In this document: positions 38,058 through 46,941 of the stretch, piece by piece | How positions within the stretch are numbered: the stretch's first letter is position 1 | Layout of the letters: every line of letters begins with the position of its first letter | DNA from: Agrobacterium vitis | GTDB lineage: Bacteria > Pseudomonadota > Alphaproteobacteria > Rhizobiales > Rhizobiaceae | Direction: 5' to 3' | Assembly (NCBI RefSeq): GCF_037039395.1 | Contig: NZ_CP146242.1 | Coordinates: 3,607,001-3,671,000, forward strand | Length of the DNA stretch: 64,000 nt | The notes under the pieces: model-generated | Seen by the model: only the letters and a program-made list of their open reading frames with translations | Told to the model about the DNA's origin: nothing | Databases searched by the model: none | Translations under genes and position numbers: made by a program

Positions 38058-39146
38058 CTATTCGCTGAGCGGACGCGGCGGCTGAAAACCACCGTCCCGC
38101 CATTCCTGCAATTGAAACGGATTGTCGCTGAGTTCATGGCCGTCTGTAAATGATAGCAAACCGATGGCGGTGTCAGCCTTGGTCTTGCTGATGGCCTCAG
38201 ACAATGACGGTTCGTTCAATGCTGCCGCGGCATGCAGAAACTGGACGCTGGCAAAGGCGGGCAGGGCATAGCCATCCGCTGCGCTACCCTGTGTTCGTAG
38301 CGCATCAACCGCCTTCTGGGCGCTCGGCATTCTGGCATAATCAGGCGTTATTACGGCCAATACGCCATCTTGCAGCGGCACGGGCCGGTCCACCGCCCTC
38401 ATTGCCTCGCCACCCATCAGCGTCAGGGGAATATTCTCGGCTTTGGCATCGCGTGCGATGATTGAGACATCGCTGCGGTCACCGCCGATGAAGACATTGG
38501 TCGCGCCCGTCTTCTTCAAGCGCCGCACCAGGGCAATCTGTTGCTCCTGGGCCGGGCGGTAGGTATCGGTGAAAACCGGTTTCATGCCGCGCTGCTCCAG
38601 CGACACGCGGATGGCTTCCACCAGTTCACGGCTGCGGATCGTGCCATCATCGAGAAGAGCAAAGGCCGTTCCGGCCCATTGGCTGACGATTACCTCCACC
38701 AGCTTTTCACTTTCCGCTTTGGTGCTGGGCGCCAGACGAAAGAGTGGCCATTGGTTCTTCAAGGCATCTTCCATAACGGTGGGCCAGCGCACCGAAAGCG
38801 TCACCGCCGGAATACCGGCCGGACCAAGCTTGGCCAGCAAACCATCCAGGCTTTCACTGCACAGAAAACCGATCGCCGCATCGACCTTTGCCGCCACAAG
38901 CTTGTCGGCAATCGCCGGGCCGGTGCCCGTGGCGCATGGCTCGTCAATCAGCGTCAGCGTATCGCCGCTTTGCTTTGCCGCAGCGTCTGCCCCCGCCCGC
39001 ATCTGCTGACCAAGAACAGCATAAGGCCCGCCCTGTGGCGCAACCAGACCGATGGTAAGCGCAAACGCACCCGGCGCTACGAATGCATAGCCCATGCCGA
39101 ACAGCAGTGAAAAAACACGTAATATCATTTCATTCCGGATCATCAT
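38058..39146 (-). CDS. Orphan periplasmic binding protein, branched-chain amino-acid type
   Basis: A 362-residue type-1 periplasmic-binding-fold protein (Leu/Ile/Val-binding family). A signal peptide ends near VAPGAFA; the mature protein begins with LTIGLVAPQGGPYAVLGQQM. Later segments DGLLAKLGPAGIPAVTLS and GATNVFIGGDRSD are typical of the two lobes. No permease or ATPase gene is adjacent. It could supply a transporter elsewhere or act as a sensor. Three nearby ATGs leave the start uncertain; 39128 gives the most compact signal peptide. Confidence 0.78.
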   Translation of the reverse strand: MMIRNEMILRVFSLLFGMGYAFVAPGAFALTIGLVAPQGGPYAVLGQQMRAGADAAAKQSGDTLTLIDEPCATGTGPAIADKLVAAKVDAAIGFLCSESLDGLLAKLGPAGIPAVTLSVRWPTVMEDALKNQWPLFRLAPSTKAESEKLVEVIVSQWAGTAFALLDDGTIRSRELVEAIRVSLEQRGMKPVFTDTYRPAQEQQIALVRRLKKTGATNVFIGGDRSDVSIIARDAKAENIPLTLMGGEAMRAVDRPVPLQDGVLAVITPDYARMPSAQKAVDALRTQGSAADGYALPAFASVQFLHAAAALNEPSLSEAISKTKADTAIGLLSFTDGHELSDNPFQLQEWRDGGFQPPRPLSE

Positions 39147-39312
39147 GAATTTTCAGTTACCTTAGCGATATCGCAACGGCAAGGGAATGAAAATGTCTCG
39201 GTCGCCGCGCCAGGATGCGGCCCGAGCGTGATGGTTTGGTAAAACTGCTTCACAGTTTTGCATATCTTGTTCTATAGCCATTCTTGACAGGCAAATTGGC
39301 AGGGAGTGCAGC

Positions 39313-39798
39313 GTGGCTATCGATCCTTTGGACTATCGTGAAGCGATGAGCCGCTATGCAGGCCATGTGCAGATCGTCACCACGGAATTTCAAGGCGTCG
39401 CCAGAGGCACGACCATCACTGCTGCCTGCTCGGTTTCCGATCAGCCGCCGATGGTGCTGGCCTGCATCAACAATCAGAATGAAAGCAACAAGCCTTTCTT
39501 CGAAAGCGACTGCTTTGCCCTGAACACGCTGGCCGCTCATCATCAGGACCTGGCCGGAGCTTTCGCCGGTTTTGGCAAGCTATCGAGCGAAGAGCGCTTT
39601 GCGCTCGGCACCTGGGAGCAGATGGTTACCGGCGCACCGCTGCTGACCGGCGCCATCGCCGCCTATGATTGCCGGGTCGTCGACAGGAAAATCACAGCCA
39701 CGCATACGGTCCTGTTCGGTGAAGTGGTGGGGCTGAAGCTTGGTGAAAAGGCTGCAACGCTTCTTTACCTGCAAAGAGGTTTTCACACCGTCGAATAG
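39313..39798 (+). CDS. Flavin reductase domain protein (RutF/HpaC-like)
   Basis: A 161-residue FMN-binding split-barrel protein. It has YAGHVQIVTTEFQGVARGTT with TITAACSVSDQPPMVLAC, the standard first half of NAD(P)H:flavin reductases, and SNKPFFESDCFALNTLA. GTG start with GGGAGTG upstream. Such proteins supply reduced flavin to a two-component monooxygenase, but no monooxygenase gene is near, so its partner is unknown. It may instead reduce ferric compounds or act alone. Confidence 0.85.
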   Translation: MAIDPLDYREAMSRYAGHVQIVTTEFQGVARGTTITAACSVSDQPPMVLACINNQNESNKPFFESDCFALNTLAAHHQDLAGAFAGFGKLSSEERFALGTWEQMVTGAPLLTGAIAAYDCRVVDRKITATHTVLFGEVVGLKLGEKAATLLYLQRGFHTVE

Positions 39799-39819
39799 GC
39801 CAGATCATGGACCCAAATC

Positions 39820-40164
39820 ATGGACAATGCCGACATTGAAGAGATGTTTCAATCGCTGGGTCCGGTCAGCATCCGGCGTATGTTCGGTGGCAAGGGTATC
39901 TATCATCACGGCGTAATTTTCGCGCTTTATCTCTTTGACGAGATCATGCTGAAAGCCGACGCGCAGACGGCGCCAGAGTTTGCCGCCGCCGGCGCCCGGC
40001 AATGGGTCTATCAGCGACCCGGCAAGAAACCTGTCGCCATGCCCTATTGGTCTGTGCCGGAAGACGCGTTCGACGATCCCGACGAAATGGCACGCTGGGC
40101 AAGGCTGGCCTATGAGTCTGGTATCAGGGCAAAAAAGCCTTCAGCTTCAACACGCAGCAGGTGA
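39820..40164 (+). CDS. TfoX N-terminal domain protein
   Basis: A 114-residue protein with the TfoX_N fold: MFQSLGPVSIRRMFGGKGIY, FALYLFDEIMLKAD and QWVYQRPGKKPVAMPYWSVP. It corresponds to only the first domain of the competence regulator TfoX/Sxy. Stand-alone N-domain proteins are common in rhizobia and their function is not established. It starts 21 bases after the flavin reductase stop and may be co-transcribed with it. Confidence 0.82.
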   Translation: MDNADIEEMFQSLGPVSIRRMFGGKGIYHHGVIFALYLFDEIMLKADAQTAPEFAAAGARQWVYQRPGKKPVAMPYWSVPEDAFDDPDEMARWARLAYESGIRAKKPSASTRSR

Positions 40165-40715
40165 ACCTCGGCGCGGCAACTGCCGCTTAAAACGCCCGGA
40201 CGCCGTAGCCAGAAGACTGTCGCTTTCGCCACAAAAAAGCACCCAAAAAAGGTCTTTTCGCGAATGCTAGGCGACTTGACGGATATCTAAATCAATAGTA
40301 GCAATTTTATTATATTCAACCAAAAGAAGCATTTAACGTCGTGAAGATTTACTCGATCGCTCTTTGAAATCCAGGGGATTTTGAAGGCAAGAATCATTCA
40401 TATGGCTTCACTCACCAAAGTTTTATCACGGAAAATCAAGCTCGAATTTCCCAAAATTCAACGGACAACCTGAAGACAAAAGCATCATGATGATGCTGAT
40501 TTCCGACGATGTACCAAAGGGTCCGCATTCAATGGCCAGGCCATTCTCTGCGAGTTCATAAGGGTAAGCCATTCGGCTGATCCCTTTTCCTCACCAACCG
40601 TAAGACGTCACTTCCCTCTCCAACGGCGAGATAGCGGGGGGAGGCGAAGCTTTGGCCTATGGGAGGAAAATCCAAAATTTCTGATCGTTTTTTCTTTAAA
40701 TATCTGGGGGATAAT
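40165..40715. other. AT-richer intergenic leader of the tyrosinase gene
   Basis: 551 bases with no credible gene. It is visibly richer in A and T than its surroundings (for example around 40280-40340 and 40370-40460). It presumably holds the tyrosinase promoter. I looked for a sigma-54 -24/-12 element and found none with correct spacing. An in-frame ATG at 40659 lies within it. Confidence 0.6.
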
Positions 40716-42236
40716 ATGGTTTACGTTCGTAAAAGTGTATGGGCAAATGGTAGTGATTTCAGCGATCCAATTCTCTACTGGTATGCCAAGGGTGTTGGCA
40801 AGCTGCGCCAAAAGGCATTGGCCGATAACACCAGCTGGAATTTCATGGCTGCGATCCACGGGATTGATATCGATGATCCCGATAGTCTCTGGACGAAATA
40901 CGGATATTACACGGCTGGTGAGACCCTGCCGTCCCAAGCAGATCAGGATCTCTATTGGAAACAATGCCAGCACGGCAGCTGGTATTTCCTACCCTGGCAT
41001 CGCGGCTATATCTGGTCGATTGAAGCGCTTGTGCGGGCGCAGATCGTCGCGCTGGGAGGTCCGGCGGACTGGGCCATGCCCTATTGGAACTACAGCGATA
41101 CGACCAATCCCAAGGCACGGATGATGCCACCTGCCTTCGCGCAGGAAGAGTTTGAAGGTGGTCCCAATCCGCTCTACATCAAGCAGCGCTACGGCTCAGG
41201 AACGCCACCGATCATCGTGCCTGTCGAGGATGTGAGCCTGGAGGCACTGGAGTGGCCTATTTTCACTGGTGTGTCCTCAGGCGGTAGCGCCGGATTTGGT
41301 GGCGTCAAGACGGGCTTTTCCCACGATAGCGACACATTCGGCCTGTTGGAAAGCACGCCTCACAATGTGGTCCATATTGCTATCGGTGGCGAATATAATG
41401 GCGATGAAACCTTGCCAGGCCTGATGGCCATACCCGACACGGCGGGACTAGATCCGATTTTCTGGCTGCACCATGCCAATATCGACCGGCTTTGGGCGCA
41501 ATGGAATGCCGCGTCCTCACAGCATAAGAACCCTGTCGATCCGGCCTGGTTGAACGGCCCGCAGGACCGTAAATTCGTCGTGCCGAACCCGGATGGAACG
41601 CCGTATTACTACAAGCCCTCTGATATGCTGGAGACCACAAGCCCGAAACTGGATTATACCTATGATCAGTTCGTTGTCGCTCAAGCCCCTGTTTTGGCGG
41701 CGGCTGTCGCAACAGGAGGAAAAGCAGTGACGCCACCCAAGGCTGCCGAACTGGTCGGGGCGAATGCGGATGTTCTTGCCCTGTCCGGTGAAAAAACCTC
41801 ATCGGCGGTCCGGCTGGACGATGCCTCCTCGGCGCTATTCGCTGCACCGAAGACGTTGGCTTTGGGGTTGCGCAGTGTCGACGCCCCGCATGACAGGTAT
41901 TTCCTCAATCTGGAAAACATTCGTGCACAACAGGATGGCTTCGTGATCGATGTCTATCTCAATCTGCCCGATGATGCCGATCATGCTCACCGTCTGGACC
42001 TTCGTGCTGGCTCTGTCGGCCTATTCGGCGTTCGCAATGCGTCGAAAACCGACAGCTCCCATGGCGGACGGGGCGTGACGCAGGTTCTTGACATCACCAG
42101 ACTCCTGTCCGGCTTGATCCATAGTGGCAGTATCGCCAAGAGCGGCTTGAGCGTCCATCTTGTTCCCCGTACGGCTCTGCGAGAGGGTGCGAAGGTGACC
42201 GTCGAACGCATCAGCCTTTACCGTCAGCCCGGCTAA
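40716..42236 (+). CDS. Tyrosinase/polyphenol oxidase (type 3 copper)
   Basis: About 506 residues. Oxidises monophenols and diphenols to quinones, leading to melanin. CuA ligands lie in FMAAIHGID and CQHGSWYFLPWHRGY; CuB ligands in TPHNVVHIAIGG and DPIFWLHHANIDRLW. MPYWNYSDTTNPKARMMPPAF lies between the two copper sites. A C-terminal domain from about residue 380 (DRYFLNLENIRAQQDGFVID to VTVERISLYR) resembles the beta-sandwich cap of larger tyrosinases. GGGGG 5 bases before 40716 supports this start over the ATG at 40659. No signal peptide. A DUF2182 gene follows 5 bases after the stop. Confidence 0.92.
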   Translation: MVYVRKSVWANGSDFSDPILYWYAKGVGKLRQKALADNTSWNFMAAIHGIDIDDPDSLWTKYGYYTAGETLPSQADQDLYWKQCQHGSWYFLPWHRGYIWSIEALVRAQIVALGGPADWAMPYWNYSDTTNPKARMMPPAFAQEEFEGGPNPLYIKQRYGSGTPPIIVPVEDVSLEALEWPIFTGVSSGGSAGFGGVKTGFSHDSDTFGLLESTPHNVVHIAIGGEYNGDETLPGLMAIPDTAGLDPIFWLHHANIDRLWAQWNAASSQHKNPVDPAWLNGPQDRKFVVPNPDGTPYYYKPSDMLETTSPKLDYTYDQFVVAQAPVLAAAVATGGKAVTPPKAAELVGANADVLALSGEKTSSAVRLDDASSALFAAPKTLALGLRSVDAPHDRYFLNLENIRAQQDGFVIDVYLNLPDDADHAHRLDLRAGSVGLFGVRNASKTDSSHGGRGVTQVLDITRLLSGLIHSGSIAKSGLSVHLVPRTALREGAKVTVERISLYRQPG

Positions 42237-42241
42237 GCGGC

Positions 42242-43087
42242 ATGGCTCCCAATCTGTCTCGGCTCAGGGCCGTGGTCTCCTTGCTGAAGGAGCCGCCGTG
42301 GCCCACCTTGCTTACTCTCAGCCTCCTCGGCTGGCTCGCCATGGCTTTCACAAGCCATGGCAATGATGCTCTGGATCTTTGTATTTCGGCCTCCGGAGCT
42401 CTTCTGGATCGCGGTTGGCGCGCGTTCCAGGTGCAAATATCGATGATGTCGGTGACCGGCGTCGCCTTGTCTCTGATGATCATGCTGATCGCAATGATGT
42501 CATTGATTTTGCGGGACCCGATCATGCATATCTGGAACCGTAGCCTCAAGAGGCGGCGAGTACGCTCGTTGGGCTTGTTCCTCATCAGCTATTGCGGGCT
42601 TTGGGCCGTGTGCGCACCGCTGCTGGTGGCGGTGGGCATATTGCTGCGGGTTGCAGCCATCATGGCCGACATGCCTGTTCTACTGCTGGCGGCTAGCCTT
42701 GTCGCCTTCTGGCAAATCACGCCCTGGAAACAGCATTTCTTGAACCTCTGTCACTGGACGCCGCGTCTGAGCGCGTTTGGCTGGGCGGCTGATCGCGATT
42801 GCTTACGCTACGGCCTGCGAGAGGCCTGGCTTTGTGTCGGCACCTGCTGGGCGTTGATGGTGTTGCCCTTCGCCGTGCATGACTACCACCTTCTGTTTAT
42901 GGCTGCCGCATCGGCGATCATGGTCTCGGAGAGGCTCCGCCCCGGACGTCCCCCTCGCCGGAATGTCCCACGACGAGCGGTCCTGTTGTGTCAGGGGGCG
43001 CTGATGGGGTTACGGCGGACAAACACGACTGCTGTGCCGCATTTTATTGGTTCGATCAGCAGCGGCATACGGAAAAAATCAGCGTAA
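42242..43087 (+). CDS. DUF2182 membrane protein, co-transcribed with tyrosinase
   Basis: A 281-residue integral membrane protein. MLIAMMSLILRDPI matches the AMM-x-P-like core, and FWQITPWKQHFLNLCHWTP with LREAWLCVGTCWALMVLPF matches the second DUF2182 signature (K-x-x-x-L-x-x-C; C-x-x-x-C-W-x-L-M). The family is annotated as predicted metal-binding, without proven function. It starts 5 bases after the tyrosinase stop, so the two form an operon. Handling copper for the tyrosinase is a plausible inference. Its last 9 bases overlap the NUDIX gene end. Confidence 0.8.
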   Translation: MAPNLSRLRAVVSLLKEPPWPTLLTLSLLGWLAMAFTSHGNDALDLCISASGALLDRGWRAFQVQISMMSVTGVALSLMIMLIAMMSLILRDPIMHIWNRSLKRRRVRSLGLFLISYCGLWAVCAPLLVAVGILLRVAAIMADMPVLLLAASLVAFWQITPWKQHFLNLCHWTPRLSAFGWAADRDCLRYGLREAWLCVGTCWALMVLPFAVHDYHLLFMAAASAIMVSERLRPGRPPRRNVPRRAVLLCQGALMGLRRTNTTAVPHFIGSISSGIRKKSA

Positions 43088-43482
43088 AAACGGCAATACA
43101 GCCTTCGTAAAAGCCGATAAAGGCTGCGGCAGGTCATCGAGAGCGAACCAGCCGAAATCCGATAGCTTGTCGGTTCGGTCAAGGTCGGGTCGCCGGAAAT
43201 GTCGCTGGTCTTATAGAGAAGTGAGACCCAGTGCTGGCGGTCGGCTGCGATGATCTGTTCGCTGACACCGACAAATTCCACGGAGCCGATGGTCAGCCCG
43301 GTTTCTTCTTCGGCTTCACGTCGTGCTGCTTGCTCCGCAGGCTCAAGCACATCGACCTTGCCGCCGACAATGTTCCAGAAACCGACTTCGGGCGGGCGCA
43401 TTCGCTTGTAGAGCAAAAGCTTGCCATCCCTGAGAATGGCAAGGCCAACACCGACACCCGGAAAATCAATTCCGGGCAGCAT
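43079..43482 (-). pseudogene. NUDIX hydrolase with a one-base frameshift
   Basis: The N-terminal part is a normal NUDIX protein: FPGVGVGLAILRDGKLLLYK and the box GGKVDVLEPAEQAARREAEEETGL. After LTEP the frame runs into sequence unlike the family. One base lower, the frame reads DKLSDFGWFALDDLPQPLSAF and ends KAVLPFLR at a stop at 43079, a typical NUDIX C-terminus. A single base is missing near 43170-43174. Without correction the frame would run 80 bases further into the DUF2182 gene. The ATG at 43482 lies 1 base after the helicase stop. It may be a recent mutation or a sequencing error. Confidence 0.85.
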
Positions 43483-43483
43483 G

Positions 43484-45058
43484 TCAGGCTTTGGCACTGG
43501 CAACGATCAGCATGAAAGCAGGAATATCATCGCCGAAGCCAACAGGAGTCGGGCCGTCATCATGGTCGCGGTAATGCTGGCGGCGGCGTTCGCGCTGATC
43601 GTCATTGGCCGGGTTGGGCGCCTGATTATTGCGATAATCGCGGTTGCCCTGGCTTGGCCGTCTGTCTGTCTTGCGCTCTTGCTTCACGCTATCCACCTTG
43701 GTTGCGACGACTTCTACAGCCGCTTCGGTGCTAATCTGCTCTTCTGTCGTGTCAGGCTTGTGACTGCTGCGATGTTCACGATCACCGTCACGCGCACCGT
43801 CTCTGGAGCGTTCCCGGCCACGGCCCCGTTCACTACCGCTTCTGTCACTACCGCTCTTGTCACGAGCACCCTTGCCACCACGGCCACGGCGCTCATCACG
43901 ATCACCTTCAGCCATAGGCGGCAGAGAGGCGACATCACCGTCAAGCCATTCTGGCTTTTCACCGATCAGTTTTTCAATCGCGTCGAGATATTTCGCATCG
44001 GACTTTGTCACCAGCGTGAAGGCACGCCCGGAGCGACCAGCGCGGCCGGTACGGCCGATGCGATGGACATAGTCTTCCGCATGAATCGGCACGTCAAAAT
44101 TGAACACGTGGCTGACATCGGGGATATCGAGACCACGGGCAGCAACGTCGGAAGCGACCAGAAGAGTAATCTGATTATCCTTGAAGCCAGCCAGCATATT
44201 TGTACGTGAGCGCTGGTCCATGTCGCCATGCAGGGCGCCGACCGAGAAACCATGACGCTCCAGCGAGCGGAACAGATCGGCCACATCCTTCTTGCGATTG
44301 CAGAAGATGATGGCGTTCTTCAGATCGTCCTGGGCGCGGATGATGTCGCGCAGGGTGGAGCGCTTTTCATAATCCTTGTTCTGGCAGGCCACCAGCCGCT
44401 GCGTCACGGTCTTGGCGGTCGAAGATGGCGGAGCCACCTCGATCCGTTCCGGATTTTGCAGGAACTTGTCGGCCAGCTTCTGGATTTCCGGCGGCATGGT
44501 GGCCGAGAAGAACAGCGTCTGACGGGTAAAAGGAATGAGCTTGGCGATGCGCTCGATATCGGGAATGAAACCCATGTCCAGCATGCGGTCGGCTTCGTCG
44601 ATGACGAGAATTTCCACGCCGGTCATCAGCAACTTGCCGCGCTCGCAATGGTCCAGCAGGCGGCCAGGCGTGCAGATCAGCACATCGGCGCCACGTTCCA
44701 GCTTGCGGTCCTGTTCATCGAACGAAACGCCGCCGATCAGCAGGGCAATGTTGAGCTTGTGATTCTTGCCGTATTTTTCGAAATTTTCGGCCACCTGGGC
44801 TGCAAGTTCGCGCGTCGGCTCCATAATCAGCGTGCGCGGCATACGAGCGCGCGCGCGGCCTTTTTCGAGCAATGTCAGCATCGGCAGTACGAAGGACGCC
44901 GTCTTGCCTGTGCCCGTCTGGGCAATGCCGCAAATGTCGCGGCGCATCAGGGCCGGCGGAATGGCGCCAGCCTGGATCGGTGTCGGCACGGTGTAGCCGG
45001 CATCAGTTACAGCGGAAAGAACTTTTTGGCTCAGGCCAAGGTCAGCGAATGTGGTCAA
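43484..45058 (-). CDS. DEAD-box RNA helicase, RhlE type
   Basis: About 524 residues. Q motif and motif I (TPIQAGAIP; AQTGTGKT), PTRELAAQ, TPGRLLDH, DEADRMLD, FFSATMP, VASDVAARGLDIPDV and HRIGRTGRAGRSG are all intact. The last 140 residues are a basic, low-complexity RG/RD-rich tail that binds RNA. There is no ATG at the front; TTG 45058 (reading LTTFADLGLS) has GGAAAA upstream, while TTG 45094 does not. Likely roles are ribosome assembly and mRNA decay, especially in the cold. NUDIX follows in the operon. Confidence 0.9.
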   Translation of the reverse strand: MTTFADLGLSQKVLSAVTDAGYTVPTPIQAGAIPPALMRRDICGIAQTGTGKTASFVLPMLTLLEKGRARARMPRTLIMEPTRELAAQVAENFEKYGKNHKLNIALLIGGVSFDEQDRKLERGADVLICTPGRLLDHCERGKLLMTGVEILVIDEADRMLDMGFIPDIERIAKLIPFTRQTLFFSATMPPEIQKLADKFLQNPERIEVAPPSSTAKTVTQRLVACQNKDYEKRSTLRDIIRAQDDLKNAIIFCNRKKDVADLFRSLERHGFSVGALHGDMDQRSRTNMLAGFKDNQITLLVASDVAARGLDIPDVSHVFNFDVPIHAEDYVHRIGRTGRAGRSGRAFTLVTKSDAKYLDAIEKLIGEKPEWLDGDVASLPPMAEGDRDERRGRGGKGARDKSGSDRSGSERGRGRERSRDGARDGDREHRSSHKPDTTEEQISTEAAVEVVATKVDSVKQERKTDRRPSQGNRDYRNNQAPNPANDDQRERRRQHYRDHDDGPTPVGFGDDIPAFMLIVASAKA

Positions 45059-45199
45059 AGGGAAATGTTTTCCGTTCCGTTCTTGCGAACTCAAGATGAA
45101 TCGCCCGCGAACAGGCGTTAACGCCAGCGCGGGATAGGCCGAAAACGCCTCAAAGTCAAGGAATAGGCCCTTCGCTGCGCCATAAAGCTTAACGAAACT

Positions 45200-45824
45200 T
45201 CAATTTCCGCGGCCAGATGCGAGGATAGCCACCCCGGCAGCGCCCAAAAAACCTCCGGTCGTGCGGTTGATCAACGCCACGCTGCGGGGTGTTTTCAAGA
45301 GGCGTCTGGCCCGTCCCGCCAGAAACACATGGCCGCCGATCACCACGGTCTCAACTGCAAGAATGATCGCGACAATATCGATCAGCGCCGACGCATCGAA
45401 GGATGCGGGCACGAAATTCGGCAGCAGCGCCAGATAGAAAAGCGGCATTTTTCGGATTGCCGAGATTGAGCGCGAAACCTGTCAGGTATACGGGAAACAG
45501 CGCCCCACGGCGCTCCATAGGCACCATCTGCGGCAGCACAGGCTTTGCCATCCAGAGGCGGATACCCATCCAGATGAGATAGACAGCACCGCCGTAGCGC
45601 AAAAGCTCCATCAGCCAGCCCATGTCCTGCGCCAGCACAGACAGGCCGAAAAACGCAAGCGTCAAATAAATCAGGATGCCGGTTAACGTACCCAGGCCAT
45701 AGGCGAGGCCCGACGCAGGTCCATGGGAAAGAGTGCGGGCCATGATCGTCACATTATCGGGACCGGGACTGGCGGCAAACACCAGAAAGGCCAGCGCAAA
45801 GGTGAGCATTGAATGCAGATCCAT
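45200..45824 (-). pseudogene. LysE/RhtB-type exporter with a one-base frameshift
   Basis: The N-terminal part (FAASPGPDNVTIMARTLSHG, FALNLGNPKN) and the C-terminal part (MPLFYLALLPNFV to VAILASGRGN) are the two halves of one LysE-family exporter of about 207 residues, but lie in different frames. The switch falls at a run of five A on the minus strand in CCGAAAAATGCC; four A would restore NPKMPLFYLALLP. The total, 625 bases, is one more than a multiple of three. It is either a pseudogene or a homopolymer sequencing error. Confidence 0.85.
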
Positions 45825-45864
45825 GGCAATCCCCTTTTCATTCCCAGCGCTTCAGGAGGCCGAT

Positions 45865-45916
45865 TTTGACAGACAGACTATGCCATAAAATTTGACAGAC
45901 AGACTATGCCATAAAA
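45865..45916. repeat. Exact 26-bp tandem duplication
   Basis: The 26-base unit (45865-45890) that starts TTTGACAGACAGACTATGCC is repeated exactly and directly adjacent (45891-45916), upstream of the LysE-type gene and next to the hydrolase terminator. Exact identity points to a recent slippage or duplication. Confidence 0.9.
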
Positions 45917-45938
45917 AAAGCCGGTTGAAACAACCGGC
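45913..45938 (-). terminator. Rho-independent terminator of the hydrolase gene
   Basis: On the minus strand GCCGGTTG pairs with CAACCGGC over a TTT loop, then seven T (45919-45913). It lies 31 bases past the hydrolase stop. The T-run overlaps the end of the second 26-bp repeat copy. A shorter T-run on the other side makes it partly bidirectional. Confidence 0.85.
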
Positions 45939-45968
45939 GTTTTTATTTGGAAAAAGAAGATGCGCTGA

Positions 45969-46646
45969 TCAGCGCAGCCGCTTGGCGGCTGGTTCCGGTA
46001 CCAGTTCGCCTTCCAGGCGGCGATCCAGATAATCTTCGCATTCAGCCATCAGCGTTTCGACCTGGCCGTTGAAGAAGTGATTGGCGCCGGGCAAGGTCTT
46101 CTGGGTGATCAGAATGCCCTTCTGGGTCTTCAGCTTGTCCACCAGTCCCTGAACGTCCTTTTCCGGCGCAACCTTGTCGGCATCGCCATGGATGATCAGA
46201 CCCGAAGAAGGGCAGGGGGCGAGGAAGGAGAAATCATAGGTATTCGGCTGCGGCGCAACCGAGATAAAACCTTCGATTTCCGGGCGGCGCATCAACAGCT
46301 GCATGCCGATCCACGAACCGAAGGAATAGCCGGCAACCCAACAGCTCTTCGAATCGGGATGCAGGCTCTGCACCCAATCCAGCGCCGAAGCTGCATCGGA
46401 CAGTTCGCCGGCGCCGTGGTCGAATTCACCCTGGCTACGGCCAATGCTGCGGAAGTTGAAGCGCAGGGTAGTGAAACCACGTTTCTGGAACATGTAGAAC
46501 AACTGATAGACGATCTGGTTGTTCATCGTGCCGCCAAATTGCGGATGCGGATGCAGGATGATCGCAATCGGCGCGCTCTTTTCCCTGGAGGGCTGGTAGC
46601 GGCCCTCTAGACGTCCTGCGGGTCCGTTGAAAATGACTTCGGGCAT
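45969..46646 (-). CDS. Alpha/beta hydrolase (dienelactone hydrolase-like)
   Basis: About 225 residues from the ATG at 46646, which has GGAGT upstream. Motifs: IAIILHPHPQFGGTMNNQIV (oxyanion region), TLRFNFRSIGRSQGEFDHG, nucleophile Ser in GYSFGSWIG, catalytic Asp region HGDADKVAP and His in PGANHFF. This is the compact bacterial hydrolase group related to dienelactone hydrolases; the substrate is unknown. An Irr-like box lies about 93 bases upstream, shared with the divergent suf operon. Confidence 0.85.
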   Translation of the reverse strand: MPEVIFNGPAGRLEGRYQPSREKSAPIAIILHPHPQFGGTMNNQIVYQLFYMFQKRGFTTLRFNFRSIGRSQGEFDHGAGELSDAASALDWVQSLHPDSKSCWVAGYSFGSWIGMQLLMRRPEIEGFISVAPQPNTYDFSFLAPCPSSGLIIHGDADKVAPEKDVQGLVDKLKTQKGILITQKTLPGANHFFNGQVETLMAECEDYLDRRLEGELVPEPAAKRLR

Positions 46647-46738
46647 GGATACTCCGGTCTTGGCGTGTTTTTTTGCCTTCGCGCCCTTACCCGTCAGAAG
46701 ATGACTTGACGGGGGCACTCAGCTTTTCTAAAACCCAG

Positions 46739-46755
46739 TTTAGAACCATTCGAAA
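46739..46755. promoter_or_regulatory. Irr-type iron control element (ICE) between hydrolase and suf operon
   Basis: TTTAGAA-CCA-TTCGAAA matches the rhizobial Irr recognition pattern (TTTAGAA-N3-TTCTAAA) with one mismatch. A further half-site TTCTAAA lies at 46726-46732, so three half-sites stand in a row. It is about 185 bases before sufS2 and about 93 before the hydrolase start. Iron or heme-dependent control of one or both is predicted. Confidence 0.6.
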
Positions 46756-46941
46756 TTATGGGTCGCTGTGTTATTGAATGTGTCATAGGACAGTCGGGGT
46801 GAAAATTTCAAGAAAAATGCATCTTCTAAGGCAGATGCGTGATTTTCTCCGAAAACAGGGCATGATCTAAGACAATACGCAGGTTTTGCGCCTTCCGGTT
46901 CAAGATCGCGGCACAACAAAGCGGAACATATCAGAGAAAAC

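Noticed and set aside
40500..40600. Possible sigma-54 promoter (TGGCCAGGCCATTCTCTGC) before the tyrosinase
   Set aside because: The -24 and -12 dinucleotides are not at the required spacing.
40659..40715. Upstream ATG for the tyrosinase
   Set aside because: Its ribosome site is about 15 bases away, while the ATG at 40716 has GGGGG at a suitable distance and gives a better N-terminus.
46800..46941. RirA-type iron box (TGA-N9-TCA) before sufS2
   Set aside because: Only short TGA-N5-TCA dyads were found, not the expected pattern, so I did not call a RirA site.
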